A stretch of 64,000 nt of DNA. It comes from Peribacillus simplex. Lineage in GTDB: Bacteria; Bacillota; Bacilli; Bacillales; DSM-1321. Below are positions 63,274 through 64,000 of the stretch, one piece after another. How positions within the stretch are numbered: position 1 is the stretch's first letter; each line of letters starts with the position of its first letter. A program made the position numbers and the translations under genes. The notes under the pieces are model-generated. The model ran no database searches, had not been told where the DNA came from, and saw nothing but the letters and a program-made list of their open reading frames with translations. Location of the stretch: the NCBI RefSeq assembly GCF_001578185.1, contig NZ_CP011008.1, forward strand, positions 4,802,001 through 4,866,000, given 5' to 3'.

Positions 63274-63630
63274 ATGTCAAATATCGCGAAGAATATCCGG
63301 CAATATCGAGAAGATCATAACCTCACTCAACAGGAACTGGCTTTGAAATTACGAATCGGCACCAAAAAGATTGAAAAGTATGAAACTGGTGAATCGATTC
63401 CTGATACTCAAACCATTTTACGGCTTTCGACCGTTCTTGACATTCCAGCTTCAGAGTTCTTGAAGGACGCCCAAACCGGGAACGCTTCTGGTGTTGACGA
63501 GGACATAAAAAAGCTGATTGAAGAAATCGGATCCAAAAAGGCTGAGCTCATCCTAAGAACAGCTAAAGACTTTAGCGAAGAACAAATTCTGAATGTTATG
63601 CATACTTTATATAATACACAAGCTAATTAA
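63274..63630 (+). CDS. XRE-family helix-turn-helix regulator
   Basis: 118 residues. The N-terminal Cro/CI domain (about 4-62: IAKNIRQYREDHNLTQQELALKL, KKIEKYETGESIPDTQTILRLS, LDIPASEFL) is followed by a helical C-terminal half (EDIKKLIEEIGSKKAELILR) probably for oligomerisation. Target unknown. AAAGGAGTG precedes the ATG. It is convergent with the aminotransferase gene. Confidence 0.88.
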   Translation: MSNIAKNIRQYREDHNLTQQELALKLRIGTKKIEKYETGESIPDTQTILRLSTVLDIPASEFLKDAQTGNASGVDEDIKKLIEEIGSKKAELILRTAKDFSEEQILNVMHTLYNTQAN

Positions 63631-63742
63631 AAAAAATGGTCGTAGTATGTGTATTTTTTTTCAGAGTGCTGGATATACTATGATTAACACTTTCTATGTT
63701 AATCCATTAGATTAACTCTTTTTCTAATTCCCCCTATGGAAA

Positions 63743-63782
63743 GGGATCCGGCTGCTTATAACGGCCGGATCCCTATTTTTTT
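63743..63782 (+). terminator. Terminator after the XRE gene
   Basis: GGGATCCGGC/GCCGGATCCC stem (one mismatch-tolerant loop), then TATTTTTTT on the plus strand; it also lies just beyond the aminotransferase stop. Confidence 0.85.
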
Positions 63783-63786
63783 GCTT

Positions 63787-64000
63787 TTATTGGCTATGGT
63801 TCTTCATGAAACGTTCCATCCTTCTAAGCGCTTCTTGAAGTTGTTCCATGGAGGATGCATAGGAACAGCGGATATGACCTTCACCGCTTTCCCCGAACAC
63901 ATCTCCCGGTACAACGGCTACAAGTTCTTCCGTCAGAAGTTTTTCAGCAAATTCCAACGAAGTCATCCCTGTTTTCTCAATGGAAGGAAAAGCATAAAAT
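63787..64000 (-). CDS. PLP-dependent aminotransferase (class I/II), C-terminal end
   Basis: The last 70 residues, cut by the window edge: FYAFPSIEKTGMTSLEFAEK, LLTEELVAVVPGDVFG, and GHIRCSYASSMEQLQEALRRM. The Arg in HIRCSYA binds the substrate carboxylate in aspartate-type aminotransferases. In B. subtilis the neighbour of yugI is yugH (alaT), which makes an alanine/aromatic aminotransferase, so this is probably the orthologue. The stop is 63789-63787. Confidence 0.88.
   Translation of the reverse strand, partial: FYAFPSIEKTGMTSLEFAEKLLTEELVAVVPGDVFGESGEGHIRCSYASSMEQLQEALRRMERFMKNHSQ

Noticed and set aside
1-64000. rRNA, tRNA, prophage or insertion-sequence transposase genes
   Set aside because: None recognised. 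The only mobile elements are the two group II introns; the YvlD 'phage holin' protein is a chromosomal family, not evidence of a phage.

Overview
The window is chromosome from a low-GC, endospore-forming Bacillaceae bacterium. CwlJ, a YaaH/SleL-type cortex-lytic enzyme, an alpha/beta SASP and a GerA-type nutrient receptor show that it sporulates. The segment yugO-yugN-pgi-yugJ-yuzA-yugI keeps the Bacillus subtilis yug gene content, which with the protein sequences suggests a Bacillus relative (Peribacillus-like; an inference). No rRNA, tRNA, CRISPR array or prophage was seen.

Layout. 1-4 kb: a TauE/SafE fragment, an SDR oxidoreductase, and the first of two apparently identical 1,888-bp class C-like group II introns (1970-3857 and 17482-19369), each inserted just behind an intrinsic terminator. 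4-10 kb: ppiB, a quinone oxidoreductase, a PAS histidine kinase, cwlJ, a DUF1292 protein, an ECF sigma/DUF3600 pair and a VOC protein. 10.5-13.6 kb: a zinc-starvation cluster (Zn-free S14 and L33, a flavoprotein, a COG0523 GTPase) with three Zur-type operators. 13.9-17.2 kb: a phosphate-stress cluster with an alkaline phosphatase operon and a 56-residue secreted peptide whose promoter matches the phosphatase promoter. 19.5-25 kb: purT with PurR boxes, a probable small RNA, a LysM-M14 peptidase, and catalase with a PerR box. 25-31 kb: TetR, YvlD, an ArsR/MFS pair, an amino acid permease, a DUF4349 lipoprotein and two decayed genes. 31.6-36.5 kb: a GerA-type germinant receptor split into two convergent units (B, C / A, D). 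37-41 kb: a large secreted YfkN-like nucleotidase, apparently also Pho-controlled. 41-52 kb: DinB, GNAT, the split sigma factor SigO-RsoA with YvrJ, a penicillin acylase, an RsbR/STAS protein and transporters. 52-64 kb: uppP, a glycerophosphodiesterase, SASP, the cortex-lytic enzyme, the yug block, an NSS transporter, an XRE regulator and the end of an aminotransferase gene.

How it works together. Three metal or nutrient responses can be read from operators: Zur (Zn-free ribosomal proteins plus a GTPase), PerR (catalase) and a PhoP-like arrangement shared by three promoters for extracellular phosphate-scavenging products. Spore dormancy and germination genes are spread over several loci.

The most unusual signal is a roughly 50-nt two-hairpin element present at 7698-7745 and 21073-21121. 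The copies differ by substitutions that keep base pairing, through G-U pairs that work only on the plus strand, and they lack a codon-position pattern. The second copy lies in its own unit, with a sigma-A promoter that overlaps a cre site and an intrinsic terminator. I read it as a structured RNA that I cannot assign to a known family.
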